Shown here piece by piece: positions 24,301-36,500 of a stretch of DNA of 64,000 nucleotides. The notes beneath the pieces are model-generated. The model searched no databases and was not told the origin of the DNA. It saw only the letters and a program-made list of their open reading frames with translations. Within the stretch, counting starts at the first letter, position 1. Each line of letters opens with the position of its first letter. The position numbers and the translations under genes were made by a program. The DNA comes from Edolisoma coerulescens (taxonomy: Eukaryota > Chordata > Aves > Passeriformes > Campephagidae). Where the stretch lies: assembly GCA_013397115.1 (NCBI GenBank), contig VWZW01000499.1:372001-436000 (forward strand). Reading direction: 5' to 3'.

Positions 24301-27300
24301 AGTACAGAATGCATATTGCATTTCAGGTTGGCTGTGAGAGCGCAGAAGAAAAGACCATTTTGCTTTTCATGTCCAGTTTAAACAGATGGTGATAATTTAA
24401 ATACAACAGTAAATCATGATTTACATCTGGATTAAGAAAGCATATGATAGACTTTTTAAGAAATAAGATACTGTGTTAGCGTGTCTGGGCTGTAACAAGC
24501 CTGTTTAGTGTTTATATTGTAGTTTTACAGAAAACTTGCCAGGCTGGGGCCCTGTGGGGTAGATCATAAATAACCCCAAAGGGTTTACAAGCTCAAGAAT
24601 GTGCAGTAAAACAGACAAGCAAGCATTCAAGGGCTGGTGAAAATGTGTGCAAGGTAACAAAGACAGTTAGGCAGGCACAACTCTCATCTGGTCAGAAACA
24701 GTAAAAAATGGACACACACACCAGCAGTGCCTTCATTACAAATGAACTGCACAGGGGTTCACCTGTGGTCACATCAGGAAAACTTCACCAGATCTATGAG
24801 CACCAGGTGGCCAGTGTGGAGGTTTTGATGGAGTTTAATGTGTCATCATGCCTGGGAACACCGTCGGTGGGCTGGAGCAGTCGACCTCAATTTACATAAA
24901 TCCCCCATGTTGTGAAATTGCTCCTGTGGTGTAGGTGGAAGAGAGTGGAAAGCTGCCAACACGTCTGTGTTCTGGGATGGGGGTTTTTATTAAGATCTTG
25001 AAGATTACAGATTTCATCTGGTTTCTGTTTTTTTTTTATTTAAACATTACGTAATACTGCAATAAGAATGCATAGTAAGCTTCAACCAGGCGCTGCTTTT
25101 TGCACAGCATAATCCATAGTTCCAACTTGCATGAAATGTCCTCCCAGAGCCATGGAAGTTGCTGTTTCCAGGACAGGGTCAAAATTAAGGCGAAAAAAAA
25201 TGGTGTTCTGCTGGTGATTCATAGCCCAAGTTCTGCGAGGGTTCTCCTACAAGTCTTTGTGGTATTGCTGTTTTCAAAGGCTGAACCGCAACAATTTTAA
25301 CAAACTGTTCCACTCTGTGGAGAGGGTTGCTATGGAAATGAACAGGACTAACATCTCTGAGAGCCCTACTAAGAGCACTACATGAGGAGGGGGGAATTTA
25401 AGAAAGTAGAGCATGTAGGGGATTAACATCTTGCTCTAAATCTGTTCTCTGCTCCTGTGGGCTTCAGAATTCGGCCCACTGGATAGAGATTTTTTTGCAG
25501 TCCATTCTGCAGAAATTTAGTGCAAATTGAATTAAACAAGATGAGAGCAAATGATTTTGAAAGTGATCTCTGGGAGTAAGCTTGTATAGACATAAACATC
25601 TTTATTGAATTATTTTTTGTTAATAATGTCTAGCAGAAAGATGTGATTATAATGGAACTGAAAAGGTTATTGAAGCATAACACTTTACATGGTTTTTTGG
25701 GATAGTTACAGTTTGCTCAAAACCTGAAGCAACTGTGGTGTTCAGAGCATTTGGATGGAAAAATATTGCTATGGCAACAAATTACTTTTATATTCACATA
25801 AAGCAAAAATAGATCTCTCTCTCCCTTTGTGGGAAGCACATATTTTAAAGTGCATGAAAGATTAAAGGTGATAGGCAGAAACAGCTGCATGAATATATTT
25901 TCATTTTTCTTCTTTTGGTTTATGCATATTTCTGTATAAATCTGAAATGCAGAAATAATTTGCAGCTAGAAGCATTTTGCAGTGAAAAAGTAGAAACAGT
26001 TTAGAAAAGGGAACAAAAGTATAATACAGTCAGAATTTCTAATTGAAGTGTAGCAGCATCAGACTTTAATTGATTAAACAAAATATTCTCAGTGTTATTT
26101 AGAAAGGCAGGAGAGAATCCTCTCCCATCTGCATGTACCCAGGGAACATAAATCACTTTGTGTCCAAAACTTAAGATAAGAGACAATGTCTTTTATTTTT
26201 CTTTAGTCAGGCACCTTGTCAAGCTCAAGGAATAGACCTAGTGGCAAGATTACTGATTGCTTCATTTTAGCTCTGTGGCTGTGTTTGGGGTTTTTTATGT
26301 AGAAGGCATGCAGCTTTTGCTTTGGTGTGGTGAAGAGCTTCTGATACATCTATATGCCATGGTGTGCACCATCTGCAGAGGAACTATAATATGTCTGCAT
26401 TGATATGTCAGGTCTATCCTGAGGTTCCCTCTCAATTATTCTGAACCACGTGAGCTGTCTTACACCATCTGTATCTCTCTTCATAATGCACAGCAGAGCA
26501 GCCCACATTTTGTGCTTCTTAGCTGCAAAATAGGGGCCTCCTCACAAGTGGTGTGTGAATTTTTTGGTTCGTTTTCCAGCTGGTCTCTTCATATGGAGAG
26601 CAGAGAGAGGTACTGAAGGTCAGAAGTGAGGAATATGAGGGAGATTGTAGTTCAGCCACTTACTGTCCTCTCATTCTCAAATCTTCAGCCTAAGCAGAAC
26701 AAACTGAAGGATGAGACAGTCAAGGGGTAAATCAGGATGATTTGGAAGCACGGTGGTTCCAAACTGGATGTTTTAGGGCAAATATAGATGTTTATGGTAT
26801 ACATAGACTTGCAGGCCTAGATTTGAGGGTCACTTTAAATTTGACCCAAAGTACCAAACAATTCAAAGGGCCTCACATCCCTTCTGTTAATGTCCAGTGC
26901 AAATGAGTGCCTGTAAATGATTTCAAGTGACCACTACACTGAAGTTCATATTGGCCCTGCTATAAAAGTTTCAGAGATGACATTTTAGGGTGAGGAAGGG
27001 GAGGCTCAAGATGTAATGGATGTAGGAAAGGAAATGGAAGAATCAGCTGGTTGTTCTGAATCTCTGCAACACCTCATAAGCTGTTTCTGTAGTGCTTAAT
27101 AGGAGGGTTCTACAGAGAAATTTGAGGCAAACTGGCTCACATCCAGATTACTCGTTATTTATCTAGTACACTGACTTCTCAAGTGATGCTTTTGAGGCCC
27201 AAAGACGTAACTGCTATTTTGTGAGTCTTTTCTTTTTCAGCTTGGATTGCCTGAAATAATATGGTACCTGTGTTGCTGTTTTCTGCAGTCCTGTGTGCAT

Positions 27301-30300
27301 AATGTGAAACAAGCTGCATGGCATACTTTGAGATGTGTCAGGACAGTTTGAGGAGCTGAAACTGGGATTGTTGTAAGCCACTCCTGGTACAGTTACACCT
27401 CTACTGCCTGCTGCAGACAGTCCCTGGAATGAGCTCTCCCCTAAGCTGTTCCTGTATGTCTTTGAGCGCTCCTGAGTCACCCAAAACAAGCTCTAAGAGT
27501 CAAGTAACAGAAGTGAGAAGAGATATAGTCTTTAACTTGGTCTCTGGCTCACTTCAGAGCTGTGCTAGAACAATTTTGAGTATCCTTGCAATCATACAGA
27601 AATCCTGGCTGTTCATCGGGAGTAGGCATGGACCAGGAACTGTCTCAGTGGAAGTATGGGTCCAGCCATCCAGTATAGATGGGTAAGAGGGTTTTACATG
27701 GCTGCTCTGTCTCTGTTGGCTATCATGTGTTTGCTATCTGTTGGCTTCAGTGCCAGCATGGGCTCAAGCACATTTGACTTACTGCTGTTGGCTGCAGAAG
27801 TAATGCTGCTAGATGGGGTGCCACAGTACTATGGTTAGAATAGCCCAAATAGAGAGTTGTATCCTATCTAAAAAAAAAAATCTCTGTGGCTCGTTTATCC
27901 TGGGTTTGGAGAGAAAACGAGTTTGAATGGGTTCTAAAATGAGACCCAGTCTGGACAGAATTTCAGTAGTTATGTTTTCTGGCAACGCTGTCAGAAAATA
28001 TGTGTTGGACTCTATCCACAGTTACACTGCTTTGAGTACATGAACTACATATTTTAAAATTTGGGTGTACCCATACAAACCAAAATTACACCTCAGAGTA
28101 CTGTGTTGGCACACCCTCATTTACACTGCTGCAAGCTTCTGTGCATCAAAGGAGCAAAAGTGGGCTAGACATATCTTCATACATGCAACCCAAAAAGAGA
28201 TGGGAGAGATATCCTGTTGTCCTTCCTTAGTACGGTCCTCAGAACTGTAAGACTCTTGGCTTCCGCATATTACCCCCATTTTATTTTTCTGTGTGTATGC
28301 GTGTGCAGGTGAATCTCTGCTCTCTGTACCCTGGGGTTTTTTATGCTCATAGATGCCAAATGCAAATTTGATCATCAGTTTTGAATAAATGGCAAAGGTC
28401 TCACATATTTCACTATGTCCCATAGCCTTTTTCTAATGAGGAATTGCATGCATTTCTTCTGAATTTTTGTGTCTCTTTTCTGCCTATGAAGAAAGATGGC
28501 AGAAACCACGCAGTGGGACAGAGAGTGCCCACATAAAACTTAAAATATATCTGGAGTAATTCATCCTGTTTTGCAAGGAGAAGTGGGTCAGAATGAGGTA
28601 CAAATCTATCCTAATCTACTTTTAGCTGTTTATCCACTTGTTCCTGCCCTCTTATTCTCTCACCATCCTTACTGTGTAGTTTTCTGCTTGGCATTGAGCT
28701 TTCCTTAAGAATGAATAGAGTTGGATGTGGCTGTTTTGCCTCCTCTATCCATATGCACTCCAAATGAAGATGAGACTAGAGTATTTTAGTAAACTGGAGC
28801 ATGGTTGCACAGTGACTTTCTCACTGCTGGGATCTCTGCCAATGAGAAGTCAAACACGGGAGGTATTCAAAGGTGGTGATTTTTCCTATTATGTCAACCA
28901 AAGTCCAGTGACTGATTATGGCAGACCTTGCCATATATTACCTTTAACACAACATTAATAATACACCTGTTTGTGAGAAGTCTTCCTCTTCAGTAGGCAT
29001 AAATCAGTATGGTGGAAAATAAGGAAATTCTGGAAAAAGACTGTGTCTTCCACAGTCATTTTTTCCTCTGTTTTTGGTGTAATCTAACAGAACTGCTGCA
29101 CAAGTGGTTTTTGTTGAGTTTTGCTTAAGCAAGTTCTAGCAGAACAATGAACAAAGGGGTTTGGGGATTTATACATTCCATTATAAATACAGTGGCATTT
29201 CCATGACCCTGTTTAGAAGAGTAAAGCTTCTATTTGTCTCCTGCTGATTCTGTCAACATTCACACAGTAAGTTCAGTAGAAATCCCTCAGGTATTCAAGT
29301 GTCAGACCACAAAGTCATTTCTGCCTTTTTTAAAAAATACTGTGTTTCAAGGAACTGGGACTTTGGGGAATATGCCTCTGAAGTGGAGACGTGATGCAGG
29401 AATGCAGATGTAAAGAACTGAAGGGCTGGGCACAGAACTGAAAAACAAGCAAAATAGTGAGACAAAATATATATTTATATATCTTCCAAGTTTAGTTACC
29501 TTGGTGAAAATGTACAGCAGCTCCAAAATATCTACAGACTTTCCTGGAATAGCTCAGATTAAAATATATGCCTGCGTGAAGATCAAATGAACTGCAGTAA
29601 ACAAAGAGGGAAGAGTTGGGAAGGAAAAATATATGGGGTCATGGGTTATTCCTTCCCAGTTTTCACAAATATTAATCCTTAGGATCAATTCAGACCCACT
29701 TACACAAAGTCAATTATTACAGAATCCAATTACTTATTTCATTTCCCGGTTTCCAAAGGATACATGACTCATGGAACTGTGTTGCACTGTCTTCTTCCTC
29801 AGTAATTTCTTAAAGTGCTGTCTGATTTTGACCAAAGGGGCAGATAGGTACCAGGTTCCCAGGTACCATGTTCCAACATGTATGTGGAACTCCGTGAGGT
29901 TAGAGGAAAGAAATCCAGAACCACCACAAGACCAGCAGTTATAATTGAGCCTTTTATCATTTGGCATGTGTTTTCTGCCCACCATGGTATGGGTATAGGT
30001 GGTGTGATGAAGTGGGACAAGTAGACCACCAAACTTTTGAGGTTCATATGAAATAGAAAATGGAAGGCTGTTTTTTACCCGCACAGATAGTAGCTGAAGC
30101 CCGAAAGGGGAGCATAAGGTAAGCATGGCACAGTACTGGTGAGTGTGGTACAGTTCAGGCACAGCTTCCTGCCTGCTGAAGTGACCTTGGGGCTTTGGAG
30201 GCATAATGGCACAGAGTAATGGCAGAAGGAGTCTGAAGGATGGAAATCATTCCTACTTATACCATAGAGCCAAATTTTATTCTGTTGTCTAGAATTGGTG

Positions 30301-33300
30301 CTCAGTTGAGGAACAGCAGAGGAGAAGGCCAGGATGGAGTAAGCTGCATTTCTTTTCTGCTAAGCTCTAGAAGTTTTGCAGTATTTCACAGCCTGAAATC
30401 TGCTGAAACCTTCCTTGTGACTCTAAAAGGAATTTTTCTCAGCCTGGGATTGGCAAAACACAGCACATTCCGTCCACAACCCTTCCCTACTTTCATAGAT
30501 AAGAGTTCCCCCTGTAAGGGCTTTTGGTATTGTTAAAGTACAGAGCAAGATTATCTGTGACAAGAGGGATTATTTCTTAAATTAGAACTTGGATTTGGTT
30601 GTGTGATAAATTCTTATCATTGCATAATGAGAACAGTACTCAAATTGATTCTGTAAAATTTTTATTTTCATACTACCTGTACAACTTGAAGTAGCAACTC
30701 TAACACTCTTGGGTTTTCATTCATGTAGTTGAGAAGACAGGAAGGCTTTCTTTCTCTTTCAAAATACATTTTTAAAGATTTTTTCCTATTCTCATCCTGT
30801 TGAAAAGGTGCATATAAACTGAATTTCTTTATCCAGTTGGCTTAACTTTTGGAAGTCAATATTAATTGCAATTTCACACCCTTCAGTGATTCTTTTTGTG
30901 TCTTCGCAAAGGGGACACACAATTTTAAAGCTTCCTGTGAAAAAGCCTATGATAGGATATCATCTGGAGATGAAAGCATTCAAAGTCCAGATTTCAAATC
31001 CCATTGCAGCAGAATATTTGTCAGACCTTGCTTGTTGCCAGCATTGAAATGAACGTAATTTCCTGCAAGGAAGAGTTTTGGAATGTGAGGTCGCAGCAGT
31101 AATGAAGGAAATTTGTCTGGTGGTTGAGCTGATAGTGGGAGTGAGAGAACTATGCATTGTAAAGTCAACACAATGCCAGCATTAGTATTCAGATGAAATT
31201 TAGGCTTCAGTGAAGAGGCTGTCATGCACTCAGTTTGTTGAGATAAAACCTCGCTGTGTTCATGCACGCTGTGAGTGGTTCTGCAGCATTTCAGAGGTGA
31301 AGTACCAGTACTTTTTGGAGCATCAGCACTGTTCATCCTTGATATGGGATGACCTCTTCTCTAGCAGGATAGTTTTAGGTTGTTGGTCCCTGTATACACA
31401 GACTCCTTCCTGTGTAGTCCAAAAATAACAGAGCACTGTTTAACTGATTTTAGGTGAATGGTATGAAATTTTTTTAAAATCCTTTTTTAAAAAGACATAG
31501 CATAAAACACTGCATAAAATCAGAGGCTAGAATGAATTTTACTTGGTCTGCTAGCATTAGTAGTTATTGTTGCATAGTTAAAGCAGCACTTTTGGGGGGC
31601 TTAGGATGCTGGGCCATGGACTGGCTCCCTGTTCTGCAAAGCAGTGGTAAACTATGAGCAGAAGAACTTACAATTCACCTGTGTATTCTTTTGCACGCAA
31701 ACGTGAATGGCCACGCTCCAGGAACTGGGTTTTTCCTTGGCACGGTGCTGTCCCCAAAGAAGGAAAAACTGTACTAGCTCAGCTAATTCAGTTATTCAAT
31801 TTCCAGTACAATTGGATTAGCCTTGTGTAACTGCATCAGACCGAATATTTTATAACTCACATCAGCAGAGAGCAGTGTGTTCATGTCTACCATGAAGGTG
31901 GCCAGGGCAGTGATTCAAAAAACAGCACAGGGTTTCTGGCAGGCAGGGTAGCAAAGGAAACGGGGAGAAAATTCTGGGTCAGCAGCAGTCTCAGACAGCG
32001 GCCTAAACACTGCCTAGTATTTTGTGGTGTCAGGATGGATTCTGTACTTATTTCCCTGCCTTCATTTGGCATATTGCATGTCAGGGAGACAGGGATAAGG
32101 CTGGGAAGTCACTTCATACTCTCTGCAGTCCCCTGCTGCCTCCTTTTGATTCAGTGTCTTTGTACATCAGCCTGCTGAAGCAGACGGGCCCCAGGCAAGC
32201 TTCGAAGGGAGCAGGGTGTAAAAAAAGATGGGCTTACGTCTGCACAGAAAGAATTCCTTCATAGCAATGGCCATGTTCTTCAGTAGAAAGATGAGAAATT
32301 NGCAATGATTTGAACCAAGCATCTGAGCTGAAGCCCAGGGAGTTCTCATTTTGTTTTTTGTTGTACAGGGGGATTCTACTAAGCTTAGGGAGGCAGAGAA
32401 AAATAATCTCTGATCAACAGGTATGTTCATTGTGATGTGTGCTCTCAGGTTCTCCTGCACCAGAGCAAAGCATCTGCTTTGCTTCCGGGAGAAGCACAGG
32501 TCACAAAAACTTTGCCAAGCAGTAGGGGGTGGTAAAAAATGAAATCTAGAATACATCCAGCTGTGAAAGACTGTGTTTCTCTAGTGTGTTAATGTTCTTT
32601 GAAAGGACTTTCAATTTAGTGTGGAAAGAAGAGCAAATGGACATAGTTCTACCCTTCTGAAAAGGTTTGATAGAAGTTTTTTAGAGGAGTTTGAGTAAAC
32701 TAAGAAAGCACAGAGTGATAGATGAAGTCTTGCCATATACTAAAAACGGACTAGCCCATAGAAAAAAATGTGTGTGGTAATAAACTGTGAACCCTGGGCT
32801 GCAGAAGAGCTCATGGTGTGCTGTCCTGTGAGCTGAAATAATGGAAAATGTATTCATAGGTTAAGTAGCTAGTAGGCAAATATGCTAGTGACATTTATAG
32901 ACTTAAATGTAACCTGTCAGATAAGTAATTGGATGACAAGGCAAACTAAGCATTTCCATTAAAATTTTAACCTATATTTTAAATAGTTGAGCAGTTTAGA
33001 GAATTGCCTCTTTAGTTCATGTTTGTACATCAGCCAAATCCTCAGGACGCAAGAGTCAAGGGGCTGGTGGGTTTTTTGGCTGCTAAGACTGAGTCAGCAT
33101 GTACCTGGTCTTCCTATAACTTGCCAAAACAGCGAGATTTGTCTGGTTGGTTTATTTTGCAAGGATGTGGATCTGACCACATGCAGACAACCTGCTTTAG
33201 CCCTCTCCAGAATCACAAAAGTGATGGGAAGCATCAAACTGCAGGAGCACAGGGCAGGAGATGGGAGCGGGGGAAGAACAAGTTATCTGGAAAATGGTTA

Positions 33301-33414
33301 GATTTGTTTCTTTATAAATATTCTAAATTTAACAGCTGAGTAACAGCTTTCTCCTTATTGACGTGACAAGCCTTTTGCCTGGCCAACATTGATTGATTTG
33401 GAGGGCAATTATTT
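21381..33414. other. no gene seen; 12 kb of mostly single-copy DNA
   Basis: A GC-richer block lies at about 21770-22160, with no repeat family I recognise. The longest open frame in the window (minus, 29734-30204, 156 codons) is here; it has no recognisable domain and its length is near chance expectation. A single N lies at 32301 inside another unconvincing minus-strand frame. I recognise no clear CR1 or LTR fragment in this interval, which makes it the longest apparently repeat-poor run in the window. Confidence 0.5.
32301..32301. other. single ambiguous base (N)
   Basis: One N lies within otherwise ordinary sequence. It is a base-call ambiguity rather than a scaffold gap. Confidence 0.98.
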
Positions 33415-33455
33415 TCTCATTGGCATCAATGAGATGTGACTAGGGCCCCAAATAC
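33415..33455. repeat. faint ancient amniote interspersed repeat
   Basis: CATTGGCATCAATGAGATGT followed by GACTAGGGCCCC resembles the widespread CATTGACTTCAATG-GGCCC repeat of sauropsid genomes. It is short and diverged, and the family is not assigned. Confidence 0.35.
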
Positions 33456-36091
33456 TTCTGTGTAGGATTGGTGTCACAGCAGACTTAATAAAGCTGGCGT
33501 TTATATTTCCAGGAAGAATAGAACAGCAAGATACAGAGGATGCTGTACAACAAAAAGTCACATAGGACAGGTAGAAACAAGAACAAAAAGTATGTCATAA
33601 AATAGAATGGAAGTAGCCCAATTTTGTAGAAAGGTAGTGAATATTTTTTGAACAGGAAAAACACTATGTAGGGTGAAAAAGAAAAAAGGCTAATATAAAA
33701 TTAGTAACATTAATTTTAAACAAATAAAACTTTTTCTTTTTTTTTAATTTGAAAGCATACCTAATGCATAGATACTAATATATATACCAGTAAGCATATT
33801 GTGTGACATTTAATATATGACTGCCTTTTGTAGTTGTTCATGGTTTTTTTTAAAAACCGGGGGGAAGGACATGGAACAATACCAAATTGATACTAAGTGG
33901 GGTGATTATAGAAATTGTCACTTCCAGAAATTCAGGAGACCAGAGACATTCTTCCCCTCCCTCCTGTGGGGTTGTCGTGGTACCATCTACAGGTTTTGTC
34001 GCAGGTTTTGGGCATGTGCTGCCATCAGAGCCAGGCAGGAGGCACCTTTGACTTCTGCCAGTGCAGCACTTGCTCTGTTTCTAGGATAGAACTGGGGACT
34101 GCAGAAATGTTTATGAGCCATTACTGACATAATATGATCTAAATTAATCTTATTTTATCTGTTCCAGTTAATGATGCTTTAAAATTTGGTAGTCAGTAGA
34201 GAATAACTACACTTCTAAGAATCCTCACTTTTCCAAATGCATAACTTACAGTTTGTAATTAAATAAAGGCACCTTTACTTTCTATGAAATAATTTTTTGG
34301 GTCTCCCAAGATATGAATTATACTGAAAGACAGAACATCTTATGATTAGCACCAATTTACATGCATACTAGTGCTCTGTGCTAGTGGAATCAAATCCATT
34401 CATCCATGTGTCTCAAAATCTTCACTGCTAAGAGATAATTGAGGTTTTTCTAAAGTATAGCTAAAAGGGAGGGGAGAAAAAGATGTCTTTGTTCCGTCTT
34501 TTTCGCTTATGGTCCTGTAAATTTGTCTGCCTCCGTGGTGAGTTGGTTCTGCAGCTGCTTCATTCAGCGTTGTCTGTGCCCCCTTGTGCGACCTTGACCC
34601 TGCCAAGGTCACTCTTGCTGTGGAAGTTCACTCATGCAGTAAGAGACAAAAGCATAGGCATGTTCCATTTGCCCAAGCCGTGAGGCTGGGACCAAGCATC
34701 CCACTGGAAACCCTTCTGCAACAAGGCCAAGCTCCCTTCTCCCCAGAGTCGTTCAAAGAGAAGTGAGAACCCTTAAAATGACTTACAGATCTGAAACATC
34801 TATATTCTATTATTACAAAGATATCTTTTTCATGTCTTGCTATAGTTCACCAGGAGTTTTATCTCCTGAGTGGACTCTGAAAGTTTTATTGATTTATCAA
34901 CCTCTTATAGGTCATAATAACAAACGTATCCATCTTTTATAAATATTTTCAATTGTTCTGGTGTCATCTAAGAGCTACAGTAGGAGACAATTCTTCTGAA
35001 GAGTATGAATGACTGTTCTAATATGGGACATATATTTCAGATTCTAGGCAGGTTTAATATCTGTCTAAGCAGCAAAGGTTTTTCCCTTCCCTTGGAAACT
35101 TGGATTGATGACATCCTGCATGGAGCAGATGTTTTGACATTGAACTTCTCTGGTGATTTTACCATTCAAGAAGCTATAGGCCACTTTATTCACCAGCTGG
35201 TCATTATTCTATTGTCTTCTTGTTCCAATGAAGACAAAAATATGGAAAAAAAAGTTATGAGATATTTTCTTTTTCTATTTTTTCCTTTAATTTCAGAATG
35301 TAATGCTACTGAGTTTTTGGCACCCTATATCCTATATCATTCTTTAGGCCAAGGACACTGAGTAGGACAGATTGCACAAGCAGGAGAATTGATATTCTTT
35401 GTCATCAGTTATAGTTCTATTGGGGACATTGAAATTTCCCTTTGGCTTCAGAACGACCTTCTTTATTTTGGCTTTTAAAACCATATTTATTCCAGAATGA
35501 ATTACCTACAGCAGACTGTGTTTTTCTCATCTCTTTATATTGTTTTATGTAAAGGGACTGGGAATTGGCAGCAAGTTCACTCATGAGAAATAAATTGCTA
35601 ATAACTCCTATTATTTTTTTTCTCTTTCCTGTCGTGAAGCTTGTTTTGTTCAGTGATTTGTATATAAAAACTGTTTTAGAAAATTCATTTGACTTTAAAA
35701 CTTAATGTACAGGATTCTATAGTGCAAGGTGACTTGTAACTTTTTACCTTCACGCATTAAGAAATATATTTTTTACAGATCACACCACTTGCATCTGTTT
35801 ATGAGGGCTTCTTTGTGACCTTGTTTGTTTGTTTTTTAGGCTAAATAGTGCCAACATCACTGAATTGGGTAGAAAGGAACAGTGACCACTTTCTAGGTTT
35901 TATGCCAATGTAAAATTACTTCATATTCTGCTAATGTTGCTGAGAGATTTTGGCTGTTCTCTGTAACAGGAGCATATTGTCCTGTACTAATGAGAAAACT
36001 CAGTATGTAGGTATTAAAGTGTCTTTGTGCACTAGTGGACACACAGACACCCAAAGACAATGTCATCTGGCGGAGGAGTGTCATGCCGTAA
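33456..36091. other. no confirmed gene; AT-rich DNA
   Basis: A plus-strand open frame at 35005-35361 includes a good acceptor-like site (a T-rich tract ending TTTAATTTCAG at 35296) but no strong donor. A frame at 34483-34683 overlaps a GTGAGT donor-like string near 34530. Neither gives a recognisable product. Confidence 0.5.
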
Positions 36092-36500
36092 TGTCCTGGT
36101 TCTGGACAGTACAGGGTTAATTTTTGCAGTAGCCAGGAGGAGCATGGCCAGGATCCAGAGGTTCTATATCACCTTAAGTCATTTTCTGGGGACAGGGGAA
36201 GGGGTCCCTTCCAGGCATGGTGGAGAGAGTGGTTGGGTATTGTTGGGGTTGAGCCCTTGTGGGAATCACTCATTTCTTGTACCCTCTGTCATTTGTATTG
36301 TTGCTGTTACTGTTTGTTTTCTTACTTCATCGCTGTTTCCAGTAAATTGCTCTTATCTCAACACATGATCTTTACCCTTTGTGCCTCCAGTTCCCCATTC
36401 CAAGATGGCCCAGAGGGAGGGAGGGTGAGCGAGCGGCACATGGTTTGGAGCACTTCAACGGGAACACTAAATTGGGGAATACCATTTCTAGACCATGACA
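36092..36500 (+). mobile_element. solo LTR of an ERVL-like endogenous retrovirus (plus strand)
   Basis: The segment begins TGTCCTGGTTCTGG and ends ACCATGACA, giving TG...CA termini. It contains AGGGTTAATTTTTGCAGTAG near the start, AGTAAATTGCTCTTATCTCA near the usual poly(A)-signal position, and a GAGGGAGGGTGAGCGAGCGG stretch near the end. This order is the avian ERVL-like LTR layout as I recall it, with sense on the plus strand. At about 409 bp it is shorter than typical members, and the promoter middle is degenerate (TCTATATCAC where a TATA box would be). No internal gag-pol sequence adjoins it, so it is a recombined solo LTR. I could not find a clean target-site duplication. Confidence 0.8.

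Noticed and set aside
29734..30204. 156-codon open frame on the minus strand, the longest in the window
   Set aside because: No recognisable domain and no splice context, and a run this long is near chance expectation for 64 kb in six frames. An overlapping frame at 29799-30047 is also open.
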